This document shows, in pieces, positions 28,753 through 34,988 of a stretch of DNA of 40,522 nt (its first letter is position 1; every line of letters starts with the position of its first letter). The stretch spans positions 1 through 40,522 of the forward strand of contig JAUYMY010000021.1 in assembly GCA_030699385.1 (NCBI GenBank), written 5' to 3'. Made by a program: the position numbers and the translations under genes. The notes under the pieces were generated by a model. That model was not told where the DNA came from and searched no databases. It saw only the letters and a list, made by a program, of their open reading frames with translations. Origin of the DNA: Methylobacter sp. GTDB lineage: Bacteria; Pseudomonadota; Gammaproteobacteria; Methylococcales; Methylomonadaceae.

Positions 28753-28795
28753 GCCTGAAACTAAAAATGGCGCTTACGAAACAGGCCGATATGCA

Positions 28796-28826
28796 GCACC
28801 CTGAACAATGGATTGTTGTAGGGTGC
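28796..28826. other. Hairpin downstream of the PEPCK-like gene
   Basis: GCACCCT (28796-28802) pairs with AGGGTGC (28820-28826), with an inner ACAAT/ATTGT stem. It starts 44 bases after the stop codon. There is no T-run, so it may be an extragenic palindrome rather than a terminator. Confidence 0.45.
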
Positions 28827-28898
28827 GTATAAAGACGAGCGCGCCGCGCAGCGAAGAAACAACATCCCTTGATGATCAAGGCCTGTAAAAAATAGAGT

Positions 28899-28952
28899 CC
28901 ACGCTTAGCACGAAAGCCACGAAATTTTCGTGTTTTTTCGTACTAAGCGTGG
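28899..28952. repeat. R2 palindromic repeat, full copy
   Basis: CCACGCTTAG (28899-28908) and CTAAGCGTGG (28943-28952) pair, and the interior ACGAAA...TTTTCGT and CACGAAA/TTTTCGTG continue the pairing, giving a nearly complete 54-bp palindrome. A half copy lies at 25219-25260. With the hairpin at 28796 it accounts for most of the 320-base gap before the collagen-like gene. I see no gene in that gap. Confidence 0.65.
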
Positions 28953-29073
28953 ATAATCTTTGGTATGTCTTTTTCAAGAAATAGCCTAAGTGGGACATCA
29001 AATATGATGGTGCTGGACCTACTACAAGGCTATAAAAATCTCATAGGTCTGTCCCGCGTAAAATAGTCCGTTA

Positions 29074-29334
29074 TTATTTTTCTGCCGGGGGGGTGACAAT
29101 AACCGTTGTATCTCCCGCCGCACCCGTTTTACCTTTGCTGCCTGCAGCACCTTGAGTCCCCGCTTCACCTTGGTTACCCTGATTGCCTTGATTGCCTTGG
29201 GCACCATCATTGCCGGTTTTACCAGTAGCGCCTGCAGGGCCCGGGACAGGCACATTGACTACAGTCGTTTTTTCTTCACACGCAGTCAGGGCTAATGCGG
29301 AAAATAAAGCAGCTGTTATTATTAAACGTTTCAT
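29074..29334 (-). CDS. Collagen-like lipoprotein
   Basis: An 86-residue protein. The signal peptide MKRLIITAALFSALALTAC ends in a lipobox (LTAC, lipidated Cys19). After a short linker (EEKTTVVNVPVP) come 14 uninterrupted Gly-X-Y triplets (GPAGATGKTGND...GKTGAAGD), then a hydrophobic Thr/Val tail and Pro-rich end. The triplets should form a short collagen-like triple helix anchored in a membrane. The start at 29334 has AAGGA seven bases upstream; the frame extends to 29394 but without a site. Its role is unknown. Confidence 0.8.
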   Translation of the reverse strand: MKRLIITAALFSALALTACEEKTTVVNVPVPGPAGATGKTGNDGAQGNQGNQGNQGEAGTQGAAGSKGKTGAAGDTTVIVTPPAEK

Positions 29335-29505
29335 GGAAAATCCTTTGTAAATAAAGAAATTAAAGTGCTTTGTTTCCGAAATATTCGCAATCAAAGCACG
29401 GTGATTTGTAATGTTTTAGGTGCGTAGATAGTATAAAAGTGTGAGGCATACAGGTCAGTACGCTAGCGCACACAAAAAATAACTGTTAGCCAGCTTTCCA
29501 CAACA

Positions 29506-29548
29506 GTACAAAAATAATTGTACAATTTTTATCCAGTTAAATTAGAAT
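29506..29548 (+). promoter_or_regulatory. Probable ssrA promoter with an overlapping palindrome
   Basis: A -10-like TTAGAAT (29542-29548) lies 9 bases before the tmRNA start. A candidate -35 TTGTAC (29518-29523) is 19 bases upstream, slightly long. It is one arm of an inverted repeat GTACAA/TTGTAC (29506-29523), which could be an operator. Confidence 0.45.
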
Positions 29549-29557
29549 ACCCGGCAC

Positions 29558-29948
29558 GGGGGCGACATGGCTTCGACGTGGGTAGCGAAACCTAGAGTGC
29601 ATGCCGAGGACAGTACACCTCGTAAAATCTACTGAAACTAAAGTATTCGCAAATGACGAAAACTACTCAATGGCTTTAGCTGCTTAATAACAGCACCATT
29701 CCTTTGACCATCTGTGCTTATGCGGGTGGAGTTTTTAGTACCTCACGGTATTAGAGGCGCTCAGAGGTCATCTACATAAGATCGCGCCAAAATCTGTCCG
29801 GTGTGGCGGCGCTAAAACCCTACGGAATCGCTGGTGATTTTCTTGGCCCGACGGGTAGTCACTAGCTAAATCAAAAGAGCGGGATAAGCATGTAGACCTT
29901 GTGGCGGAGTACTTGCGGACGCGGGTTCAATTCCCGCCGCCTCCACCA
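29558..29948 (+). ncRNA. ssrA: Transfer-messenger RNA (tmRNA)
   Basis: The 5' end GGGGGCGACATGGCTTCGACG and the 3' end GCGGGTTCAATTCCCGCCGCCTCCACCA form the tRNA-like domain with encoded CCA. The tag frame starts at 29649: GCA AAT GAC GAA AAC TAC TCA ATG GCT TTA GCT GCT TAA TAA, giving ANDENYSMALAA. With SmpB it rescues stalled ribosomes and marks the nascent chains for proteolysis. The 391-nt length is normal. The 3' end is a common integration site for phages and islands, and phage-like genes begin within 0.5 kb. Confidence 0.97.
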
Positions 29949-30008
29949 TCTAAACGACTGATTTATAAGCGTAACTTAAACTTATAACATATCAACTGGC
30001 GGTAAATT

Positions 30009-30034
30009 GGCGGTTCATTATTTCCAGAACCGCC
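30009..30034 (+). terminator. Putative ssrA terminator
   Basis: GGCGGTT (30009-30015) pairs with AACCGCC (30028-30034). Flanking AAAT and ATTT can extend the stem, and a T-rich tract (ATTTCTTTTC) follows. It lies 60 bases after the tmRNA. Confidence 0.55.
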
Positions 30035-30270
30035 ATTTCTTTTCAAATGCCACCCAGGCAAATAAGTATTTTTTCTGCCATACAATCAGCCATAAATCCT
30101 TTATTTCCGGCTGTTTCCTCACCCATTACCGCGCTATTTTTTGTTCAACTCATATTTCAATGCACCAAAAAAGTGCAAAAACCGCGCAGGCGAGGAGGAG
30201 TGATTTTGGGCGGGTGGGTTGGCGTTGGTGATTTATTTTTTCATCAGAATATTTGGGTGCGCGGAAAACG

Positions 30271-30371
30271 GGTAAGAAGGTAAGGGAATCGGCGCAGGCC
30301 GCTAATGGTAAGGGATTCATGGGATTTGACGAGGTAAGAATGAGGTAAGAATGAGGTAAGGACGGGGTAAG
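30271..30371. repeat. GGTAAG repeat cluster, four copies at an 11-bp period
   Basis: GGTAAG occurs at 30271, 30279, 30307, 30333, 30344, 30355 and 30366. The last four are exactly 11 bases apart with a shared context (GAGGTAAGAAT). Copies on one helical face suggest a cooperative protein-binding array. It lies just beyond the terminator of the BRO operon, in the gene-free stretch 29949-30390 after ssrA. That stretch otherwise holds only the ssrA terminator hairpin and a TGCAC/GTGCA dyad at 30162-30178. Confidence 0.6.
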
Positions 30372-30390
30372 GTCTAATTTGATGGGCATA

Positions 30391-30417
30391 AAAAAACCGG
30401 GACTGTGCCCGGTTTTT
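30391..30417 (-). terminator. Terminator of the BRO immunity operon
   Basis: AAAAAACCGGG (30391-30401) and CCCGGTTTTT (30408-30417) form a stem with a 6-base loop. Read leftward, the stem ends in a T-run. It starts 18 bases past the stop of the 84-residue gene. The symmetric shape could work in both directions. Confidence 0.85.
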
Positions 30418-30434
30418 GTGTGGGTTGCGAATGC

Positions 30435-30689
30435 TTACCGGTCCTTTACCAGCGCGATGTTCGCCTTGGCTTTGCTGCTGTCGGTTAACAGCCCGCGCAT
30501 CTGGTCGAGCAATGACTTCTCGCTGTTGATGATCGGATCCAGCAGATAGGTCAACTCGGACGGCTCCACGCTGTCAGCGTTTGAACAACCGTTGAGCAGG
30601 CCGCTCAGTGCATGGAGCGCCCGGATGTTGCTGTCCAGCTCTTCCAGCATGTGATCGATCTCGCTGGCTGTCGCATTAACGGCCATCAT
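30435..30689 (-). CDS. Small phage-type protein of unknown function
   Basis: An 84-residue acidic, helical protein (EIDHMLEELDSNIRALHALSGLLNG...). I recognise no family. Its ATG overlaps the stop of the BRO-N gene (ATGATG, start at 30689 or 30686), so it is the last gene of the immunity operon, followed by a strong terminator. Confidence 0.65.
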   Translation of the reverse strand: MMAVNATASEIDHMLEELDSNIRALHALSGLLNGCSNADSVEPSELTYLLDPIINSEKSLLDQMRGLLTDSSKAKANIALVKDR

Positions 30690-31246
30690 TGCGCACCGCC
30701 TTGAACCGGGAACAAGTCCACCTGGTCATGGGTCATGGCTATCCAAGTGTCGGGCGGTATCGGTTGGTTGATGATGTTGCAGAGCCTGCGCAACTGGTCT
30801 TGCAACAGCTTGCGCCGGTATGCGTTATTGGTGTTGATGACTTGCAGCGACAGGCTGTCGATCTGTTTGGCAATGTTGATCTGGTCTTTGATGTCGATGA
30901 TGCCGAAGAAACCGGTCTTGCGGATTTCCGGCAGCACGGTTTCACAGACCCAGTTGGCGAACTCTTTAGCCTTGGGTTTGTTGGAGCGAAAGATCAGGTG
31001 ATAAAGGCCGGCTTCATTGATGAAATAGGCGTCTCTTTCGCCTTTTATGGTATGGAGTTTCCATACCATAAACCAGTTTTCCGGCATGTTTTCGAGGTTG
31101 GATTGAGCACCAATCCAAACAATATCGAGAGCTATGCAAACATCTTTGGCACAGAACCAGACTTCGCTGTGTTCATCGGTGGCGGTGCGGATGTCTAATT
31201 CGGCGAACTGGAACGGATTGGCTAAGGTTTTTAATTGATTATTCAT
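30686..31246 (-). CDS. BRO-N domain antirepressor-like protein
   Basis: A 186-residue protein whose first 110 residues are a BRO-N domain (FQFAELDIRTATDEHSEVWFCAKDVCIALDI...YFINEAGLYHLIFRSNKPKAKEFANWVCETVLPEIRKTGFFG), typical of phage antirepressors. The C-terminal part (about 115-186) is helical. I start at the ATG at 31246, which has GAGG six bases upstream; a GTG at 31258 would only add MRCN and swallow that site. One base separates it from the 47-codon ORF upstream, implying coupling. In P1 the corresponding gene is ant, whose product inactivates the C1 repressor. Confidence 0.85.
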   Translation of the reverse strand: MNNQLKTLANPFQFAELDIRTATDEHSEVWFCAKDVCIALDIVWIGAQSNLENMPENWFMVWKLHTIKGERDAYFINEAGLYHLIFRSNKPKAKEFANWVCETVLPEIRKTGFFGIIDIKDQINIAKQIDSLSLQVINTNNAYRRKLLQDQLRRLCNIINQPIPPDTWIAMTHDQVDLFPVQGGAQ

Positions 31247-31247
31247 G

Positions 31248-31391
31248 TTACACCTCACGCGTCAAAGCAGGGGGAAGCAGCACAGCGCGGCAGACACGGA
31301 GTGCGCGTTGGTAGCGGATTTGAAATAGACGGACAGTGATTTGATGACGACGCGGTGCGTTGGCGGTTAGCCAGGATAGAAACTTGTTCAT
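31248..31391 (-). CDS. 47-codon ORF in the icd position of a P1-type immI operon
   Basis: Reads MNKFLSWLTANAPRRHQI... and ends ...ALTREV, basic (many Arg). A strong ribosome binding site (AAGGAG) lies six bases before the ATG. The stop (31248-31250) is one base from the BRO-N start. The site CACAAGGA (31399-31406 on the plus strand map) is exactly complementary to a loop of the C4-like RNA upstream. In P1 the small icd frame between c4 and ant is the direct target of C4, and ant is coupled to it. No sequence likeness to Icd is claimed; it may be a mere leader peptide. Confidence 0.65.
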   Translation of the reverse strand: MNKFLSWLTANAPRRHQITVRLFQIRYQRALRVCRAVLLPPALTREV

Positions 31392-31448
31392 GGTGAACTC
31401 CTTGTGAATGGTTAATACCACCGACCGGAGCTGCTAAATCTGGGCGGC

Positions 31449-31516
31449 GGATGATGTATCGGGTAGCAGACCGGCACAAGGACCGGCGAGCCTTACGGCT
31501 CCCCCATACACCACCC
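31449..31516 (-). ncRNA. C4-like antisense RNA
   Basis: Three stems are visible on the minus strand. An 11-bp outer stem pairs GGGTGGTGTAT (31506-31516) with ATACATCATCC (31449-31459), with two G-U pairs. It encloses GAGCC/GGCTC (31488-31501) and CCGG-TCCTTGTG-CCGG (31471-31486). The loop TCCTTGTG is exactly complementary to CACAAGGA at the ribosome binding site of the ORF at 31391. The motif GCCGGTCCTTGTGCCGGTCT is of the kind I associate with C4 RNAs of P1/P7-like prophages. An open frame of 102 codons crosses the region but is best explained by this RNA. Confidence 0.68.
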
Positions 31517-31670
31517 ACCATAGATGAGAGGCATAAAAAAAGCCATGAGCCTAAACGGCGCATAGCTACAGCGCCTTGTGAATTCGGTCTGCTATAACCG
31601 GCTCCCGTTTTTTGCGAGAGCAGGATTAGATTAGTTGTAATTGTTTACTTTGTCAATGAGGAGAAACCCA

Positions 31671-32144
31671 ATGCCGTATTCAACACTGCCGCCGTTGCAG
31701 GCGCTTAACCTCACCGAGCTGAAAGCGATAGCCCGTGATTTCGTAGCGCCCCGCTCACTTTACAGCCTGCCCAGAGCCGCATTCTTCGGGCGCTTTAACT
31801 ACTTATCAATGACCGACCAGCGCCACATTGCCAAACAATTAGGCTTTGAATACATTGAAGACATCGTATTCGGTACCACCAGCGACGAGCAGATAGCCAA
31901 GCTCACGTCAAAATGGCGTGAAGTCACCGACTACACGCGGTTGGTTGTCATTGGCGAGGCTTACGATGACAGTATTTTCGAGGACTTGTACCGGCGCTAT
32001 AAGCCCAAGAAAGACGGCGGCTTGCGCGAGCCGATCATTATCGAAAATTCAGTGCCGGTGATGATGGAATCCGAGCTGATAAAGATCCATCCCGACTATC
32101 CCAATATTAGCCTGTCGACCAGCTGGAAGGGCTTAGTGCTATGA
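31671..32144 (+). CDS. Hypothetical protein, first of a two-gene unit
   Basis: A 157-residue soluble protein (MPYSTLPPLQALNLTELKAIARDFVAPRSLY...). I chose the ATG at 31671 because AGGAG lies eight bases upstream; the frame extends back to 31641 without a site. It diverges from the C4/BRO operon across about 150 bases. I recognise no domain. The charged middle (ESKW REVTDYTRLVVIGEAYDDSIFEDLYRRYKPKKDGGLREP-like) does not suggest a known enzyme. The next gene overlaps by 4 bases. Confidence 0.65.
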   Translation: MPYSTLPPLQALNLTELKAIARDFVAPRSLYSLPRAAFFGRFNYLSMTDQRHIAKQLGFEYIEDIVFGTTSDEQIAKLTSKWREVTDYTRLVVIGEAYDDSIFEDLYRRYKPKKDGGLREPIIIENSVPVMMESELIKIHPDYPNISLSTSWKGLVL

Positions 32145-32464
32145 AAAAACAACCAACTCACCCCGTAGACAGCTTGACCAGCTTAGTCAAATTGTTTGAT
32201 GTGTCGCTGAGTGCTAACACCATCGGTTCAGCCTTATTGAAAGCCGGTGTTTTGCGTGAAGTCAGCTACTTGTCCACCACCGGTTCCGGTGAAGAAAAGC
32301 ACTTTAGAGAGATTCCCCCGGCCTTTTTAGAGTTCGGCGTCAACCGGCGCACAGTGCATGAATTTAAAACAGAGCCCCGGTTTTATGCCGAGCGTTTCCC
32401 TGAATTAATGATCATCGTGATGAAACAGCTGGAGAGCGAGATTTTGGCGCTATTTAGCCGGTAG
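32141..32464 (+). CDS. Hypothetical protein, second of a two-gene unit
   Basis: A 107-residue protein coupled to the gene before it (ATGA overlap). The first half (SLTSLVKLFDVSLSANTIGSALLKAGVLREVSYLSTTGSGEEKHFREI) looks like a winged-helix or antirepressor-type DNA-binding fold, with KAGVL as a possible recognition turn. This is a reading of pattern only. The pair with opposite gene 31671 might be a phage regulator or toxin-antitoxin unit. No family is recognised. Confidence 0.6.
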   Translation: MKKQPTHPVDSLTSLVKLFDVSLSANTIGSALLKAGVLREVSYLSTTGSGEEKHFREIPPAFLEFGVNRRTVHEFKTEPRFYAERFPELMIIVMKQLESEILALFSR

Positions 32465-32521
32465 GCTGGGGCTTGGGAGCGAGAATGTGCGCTGGCTTTC
32501 GCGATGCTCTACCCAGCCTAC
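32461..32521. repeat. Extragenic palindrome after the two-gene unit
   Basis: GTAGGCTGGG (32461-32470) and CCCAGCCTAC (32512-32521) are perfect 10-bp inverted repeats. The left arm overlaps the last codon of the gene at 32141. The type (GTAGGCTGGG...CCCAGCCTAC) is common between bacterial genes and may end transcription. Confidence 0.6.
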
Positions 32522-32609
32522 AGCTCACATAAATCGCAGCCATTTTGATATTTTGCCGCTTAGCGTGTATTTTAGCCGCTCACTTTATAACAACAAAAAA
32601 GAGGCCGTC

Positions 32610-33134
32610 ATGTCATTAATCACCTGCAAAGAATGCAATGTAAAAATCAGCAGCAAAGCCGACAAATGCCCGCACTGCGGCGCACCGGTCAAGAAGAAAA
32701 CCTCCCTGTGGGTTTGGCTGATTGCCGCCGTCGTGCTGATAACCGTGTTTGGCGGCAAGCCATCGACCAAGACCGCACCCGCACCCGCATCGGTAGCACC
32801 TGCGGCCGTCGTCGAACAGGTTAACGTAGAAGTTAAGCCTCCTGTCGTCGTTAAAGCCGAGGTCAACGCGAATGGCGAACGCGAAATAAAAGCCGACGGC
32901 TTCATTGGCTGCATCAGCGAAACCACCTTTCACAAAGTCGGCACGATACGCAGCCAGGGCGACGGCGCGGCGCTGACCGCCATGCTCATGCCGGAACTTG
33001 CCAGTGGCCGCTGTGTGATCTTTAAGCAAGGCAACAAAGTGTTCTTGTCCGACACCAAAGTTTTTAGCGGCATGATCCAGGTCAGGCCGGTGGGCGTCAC
33101 TCTTAGCTATTGGACAAATATCGAAGCGCTGTAA
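32610..33134 (+). CDS. Zinc-ribbon membrane protein
   Basis: A 174-residue protein. A zinc ribbon of the CxxC-x(11)-CxxC type starts it (ITCKECNVKISSKADKCPHCGAP), followed by one membrane helix (LWVWLIAAVVLITVFGG, about 32-48), a Pro/Ala/Val-rich linker and a C-terminal domain of about 80 residues (DGFIGCISETTFHKVGTIRSQGDGAALTAMLM...). I start at 32610, with GAGG upstream; the frame extends back to 32487 through the palindrome region and is unlikely to be coding. Function unknown; the outer domain may sense a ligand. Confidence 0.75.
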   Translation: MSLITCKECNVKISSKADKCPHCGAPVKKKTSLWVWLIAAVVLITVFGGKPSTKTAPAPASVAPAAVVEQVNVEVKPPVVVKAEVNANGEREIKADGFIGCISETTFHKVGTIRSQGDGAALTAMLMPELASGRCVIFKQGNKVFLSDTKVFSGMIQVRPVGVTLSYWTNIEAL

Positions 33135-33148
33135 ATAGGGGGTAAACC

Positions 33149-33550
33149 ATGAACGCTAGGCTCTTACTGTTATTATGCGCGTTATCCGCGCCCGCCCAGG
33201 CCGAGGTGTTTAAGTGCGTCAGCGATGGCCGCGCCCGTTATCAACCGACGCCGTGCGCGGGTGCTGAATCTACCCCGCTGGACATTAAACAGCGCACGCC
33301 GGAACAAGATGCGGCGGCCAGAGCTAACCTTTACCAATGGCAATCAAATTATCAGGCCTATGAAACAGCACGGGCTGAGGCAGTGCAGCGCCTGCATGAG
33401 CAGCGGTTACGCGAGGATGAAGTCAGGGCGCAGCAATTGAACGCACATGCGCAATGGCGGCAGGCTCAAGCGCAACGGCATCAGGCGGCAGCGCTTGAGC
33501 GTAGCAATATTATTAATCGGCAGTTGCTGATTGATCGGGGGCGGCGTTAA
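33149..33550 (+). CDS. DUF4124-type secreted protein
   Basis: A 133-residue protein with a signal peptide (MNARLLLLLCALSAPAQA) and the DUF4124 pattern (EVFKCVSDGRARYQPTPC). A long charged helix with many Gln/Arg/Ala follows (about 45-125), probably a coiled coil. It lies 14 bases after the zinc-ribbon gene and so is probably in the same transcript. Function of the family is unknown. Confidence 0.78.
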   Translation: MNARLLLLLCALSAPAQAEVFKCVSDGRARYQPTPCAGAESTPLDIKQRTPEQDAAARANLYQWQSNYQAYETARAEAVQRLHEQRLREDEVRAQQLNAHAQWRQAQAQRHQAAALERSNIINRQLLIDRGRR

Positions 33551-33609
33551 AGTGGCGTTTTATTTTTCGTGGGCAAAACAGCGCTGCCCAAACTACTAGG
33601 CTAACAAAC

Positions 33610-33792
33610 ATGCAAACCAAAGACCAAGAAATAACCGTCACCGAACTTATTGCAACATTGCAGGAGATTAGGCAGCAGGGTTACGGCGATTGGCGTGTGG
33701 GCATCTCGCTGGAGTGCCATCTGTCCAGCAGACCGCCTGATGTTAACGCCGATAATAAAACAATCGAATTTGAACCTATATGGTGTAAATAA
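33610..33792 (+). CDS. Small hypothetical protein
   Basis: A 60-residue protein (MQTKDQEITVTELIATLQEIRQQGYGDWRVGIS...). The ribosome binding site is weak. The pattern of a helix then GYGDWRV and short strands is like small phage or plasmid proteins. The next frame begins two bases after its stop. No family recognised. Confidence 0.5.
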   Translation: MQTKDQEITVTELIATLQEIRQQGYGDWRVGISLECHLSSRPPDVNADNKTIEFEPIWCK

Positions 33793-33793
33793 A

Positions 33794-34024
33794 ATGGATA
33801 GTAAAGGAAAAATCAGACCAGGCTCTGTGGTTATAGGGTGTGTGTTTTATGACGATGGTGAAGGGGTTATGAGATCGCTTAATGGCGAACCCTCAGGAAC
33901 TGTCGACTATGAAGCCGGAGTTGTGGAACTTGTACCCACCAGCCAAAATCAAACCCAAGAGTTTGGTTTTGGCGATTTATGTCCGGAGCCGGACGGGGCA
34001 TGTTGCCCCGTCCGAACCGTTTGA
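33794..34024 (+). CDS. Small hypothetical protein with a repeat-derived C-terminus
   Basis: A 76-residue frame (MDSKGKIRPGSVVIGCVFYDDGEGVMRSLNGEPSG...). The last 14 residues (CPEPDGACCPVRTV) are encoded by palindrome A at 33992-34012, so the original stop may have been lost or the gene truncated when the repeat arrived. It follows the 60-residue gene. No family recognised. Confidence 0.45.
   Translation: MDSKGKIRPGSVVIGCVFYDDGEGVMRSLNGEPSGTVDYEAGVVELVPTSQNQTQEFGFGDLCPEPDGACCPVRTV
33992..34012. repeat. Palindrome A (GACGGGGCA...TGCCCCGTC), copy 1
   Basis: A perfect 9-bp inverted repeat with a TGT loop. Further copies or partial copies occur at 34252-34293 and 34817-34837. It overlaps the 3' end of the small gene at 33794. 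Confidence 0.8.
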
Positions 34025-34211
34025 TCATGACAACTTTCCTAAATTAATTTTGTGCTTACAGCTCACCGCTAAACTTACAGCAAAAAAATCAGAAAAATCG
34101 ATCTTGATTTGTTTGACGAACTACTTATTTTTTTGACCTTCGCGGTTGGTATTGGATGTTTTATCACCCTTTTTTATTCTAACATAGTTAACCGTGTAGC
34201 AAAATTTGTCT

Positions 34212-34432
34212 CGTTCCCAAGCTCCAGCTCTCATCGTTATACACGGAGCCGGACGGGGCATGTTGCCGGAGCCGGACGGGGCATGTTGCCCAGTCCGAAA
34301 CGTTTTATGTCCGCATCAAAACATTGCAACGGGGTACATACCCCGTCGCGCGTTGTGAACAGCGCTGCCCAAATCAAAACATTGCAACGGGGTACATACC
34401 CCGTCGCGCGTTGGGGCTGGAGCTTGGTAACG
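34212..34432. repeat. Composite palindromic element with terminal inverted repeats
   Basis: The ends CGTTCCCAAGCTCCAGC (34212-34228) and the complement at 34416-34432 match at 16 of 17 positions. Inside are two damaged copies of palindrome A and two perfect copies of palindrome B (ACGGGGTA-CA-TACCCCGT) at 34329-34346 and 34387-34404, as a 58-bp tandem duplication. This accounts for most of the 484-base gap 34025-34508. The left part of the gap (34109-34210) has an open frame for a single membrane helix that runs into the element. Confidence 0.75.
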
Positions 34433-34508
34433 CATCCCCTCAAGCTCTGCTTGAGAAACAAGTTAGGCTCGGACTTGCGAAAATCGAGCAAGCAATAATG
34501 GCGATTAT

Positions 34509-34703
34509 ATGAATATTAAATGGTTAATTGATGTTGGGTGCGATGATGGACAAATAGATCAAATGGCGACATCGATAGAGTCAGCGTTTCGCGCTGCCGG
34601 CTTGGTTGCGCCTCAAGAAATTGTTGTTAATTGCGTCGGCATTGGAGCGGCGCTGTTCGATTCACTCAAACATCGTGGGCTACCGGTCTGCGCAACACTG
34701 TAA
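34509..34703 (+). CDS. Small hypothetical protein
   Basis: A 64-residue frame (MNIKWLIDVGCDDGQIDQMATSIESAFRAAG...). The ribosome binding site is weak. Alternating strand-helix character looks protein-like. It lies between two palindromic elements. No family recognised; it could be a fragment. Confidence 0.4.
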   Translation: MNIKWLIDVGCDDGQIDQMATSIESAFRAAGLVAPQEIVVNCVGIGAALFDSLKHRGLPVCATL

Positions 34704-34766
34704 GGCGTAGGCGTGGGCAAACAGCTTTATCGTTTGCCCACCTTTTACCTACCCAGCTACACCTGC

Positions 34767-34988
34767 TCCAACCGCCCCACCGCCCCGCTAAACTCCACTT
34801 CCCCCATTCGAAGCCGGACGGGGCATGTTGCCCCGTCAGAAACGTTTTATGTCCGCATCAAAACATTGCAACGGGGTACATACCCCGTCGCGCGTTGCGA
34901 AGTTGCGGCGGATTGCCTTGGGCAAATCCGCCCTACGCCATTAGGCATCCAACCGCCCCACCGCCCCGCTAAACTCCAACTCCCCCAT
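34767..34988. repeat. 41-bp direct duplication enclosing palindromes A and B
   Basis: The segments 34767-34807 and 34948-34988 are nearly identical 41-mers (31 identical bases, then a short mismatch). The right copy is the 3' end of the methyltransferase gene; the left copy is a detached duplicate. Between them lie palindrome A (34817-34837), palindrome B (34871-34888) and a GGCGGATT/AATCCGCC hairpin (34907-34932). Confidence 0.75.

Noticed and set aside
29022..29255. A leftward frame overlapping the collagen-like gene
   Set aside because: It is the shadow of the Gly-X-Y repeats in another frame, without a start signal.
30162..30178. TGCACCAAAAAAGTGCA, similar to an NtrC site
   Set aside because: The dyad is perfect, but there is no sigma54-type promoter or nitrogen gene nearby. 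Chance occurrence is likely.
30007..30283. Rightward frames after ssrA (for example MAVHYFQNRHFF...)
   Set aside because: They have no ribosome binding site, overlap the ssrA terminator hairpin and the GGTAAG array, and show no domain.
31255..31563. A 102-codon leftward frame upstream of the BRO operon
   Set aside because: It covers the C4-like RNA stems and the leader. Its sequence is low in protein character, and it ends inside the 47-codon ORF region without a good ribosome binding site.
34212..34432. Possible CRISPR array because of the repeated 38-base blocks
   Set aside because: There are only two copies at a 58-base spacing, each with a perfect palindrome, and no further spacers or cas genes.
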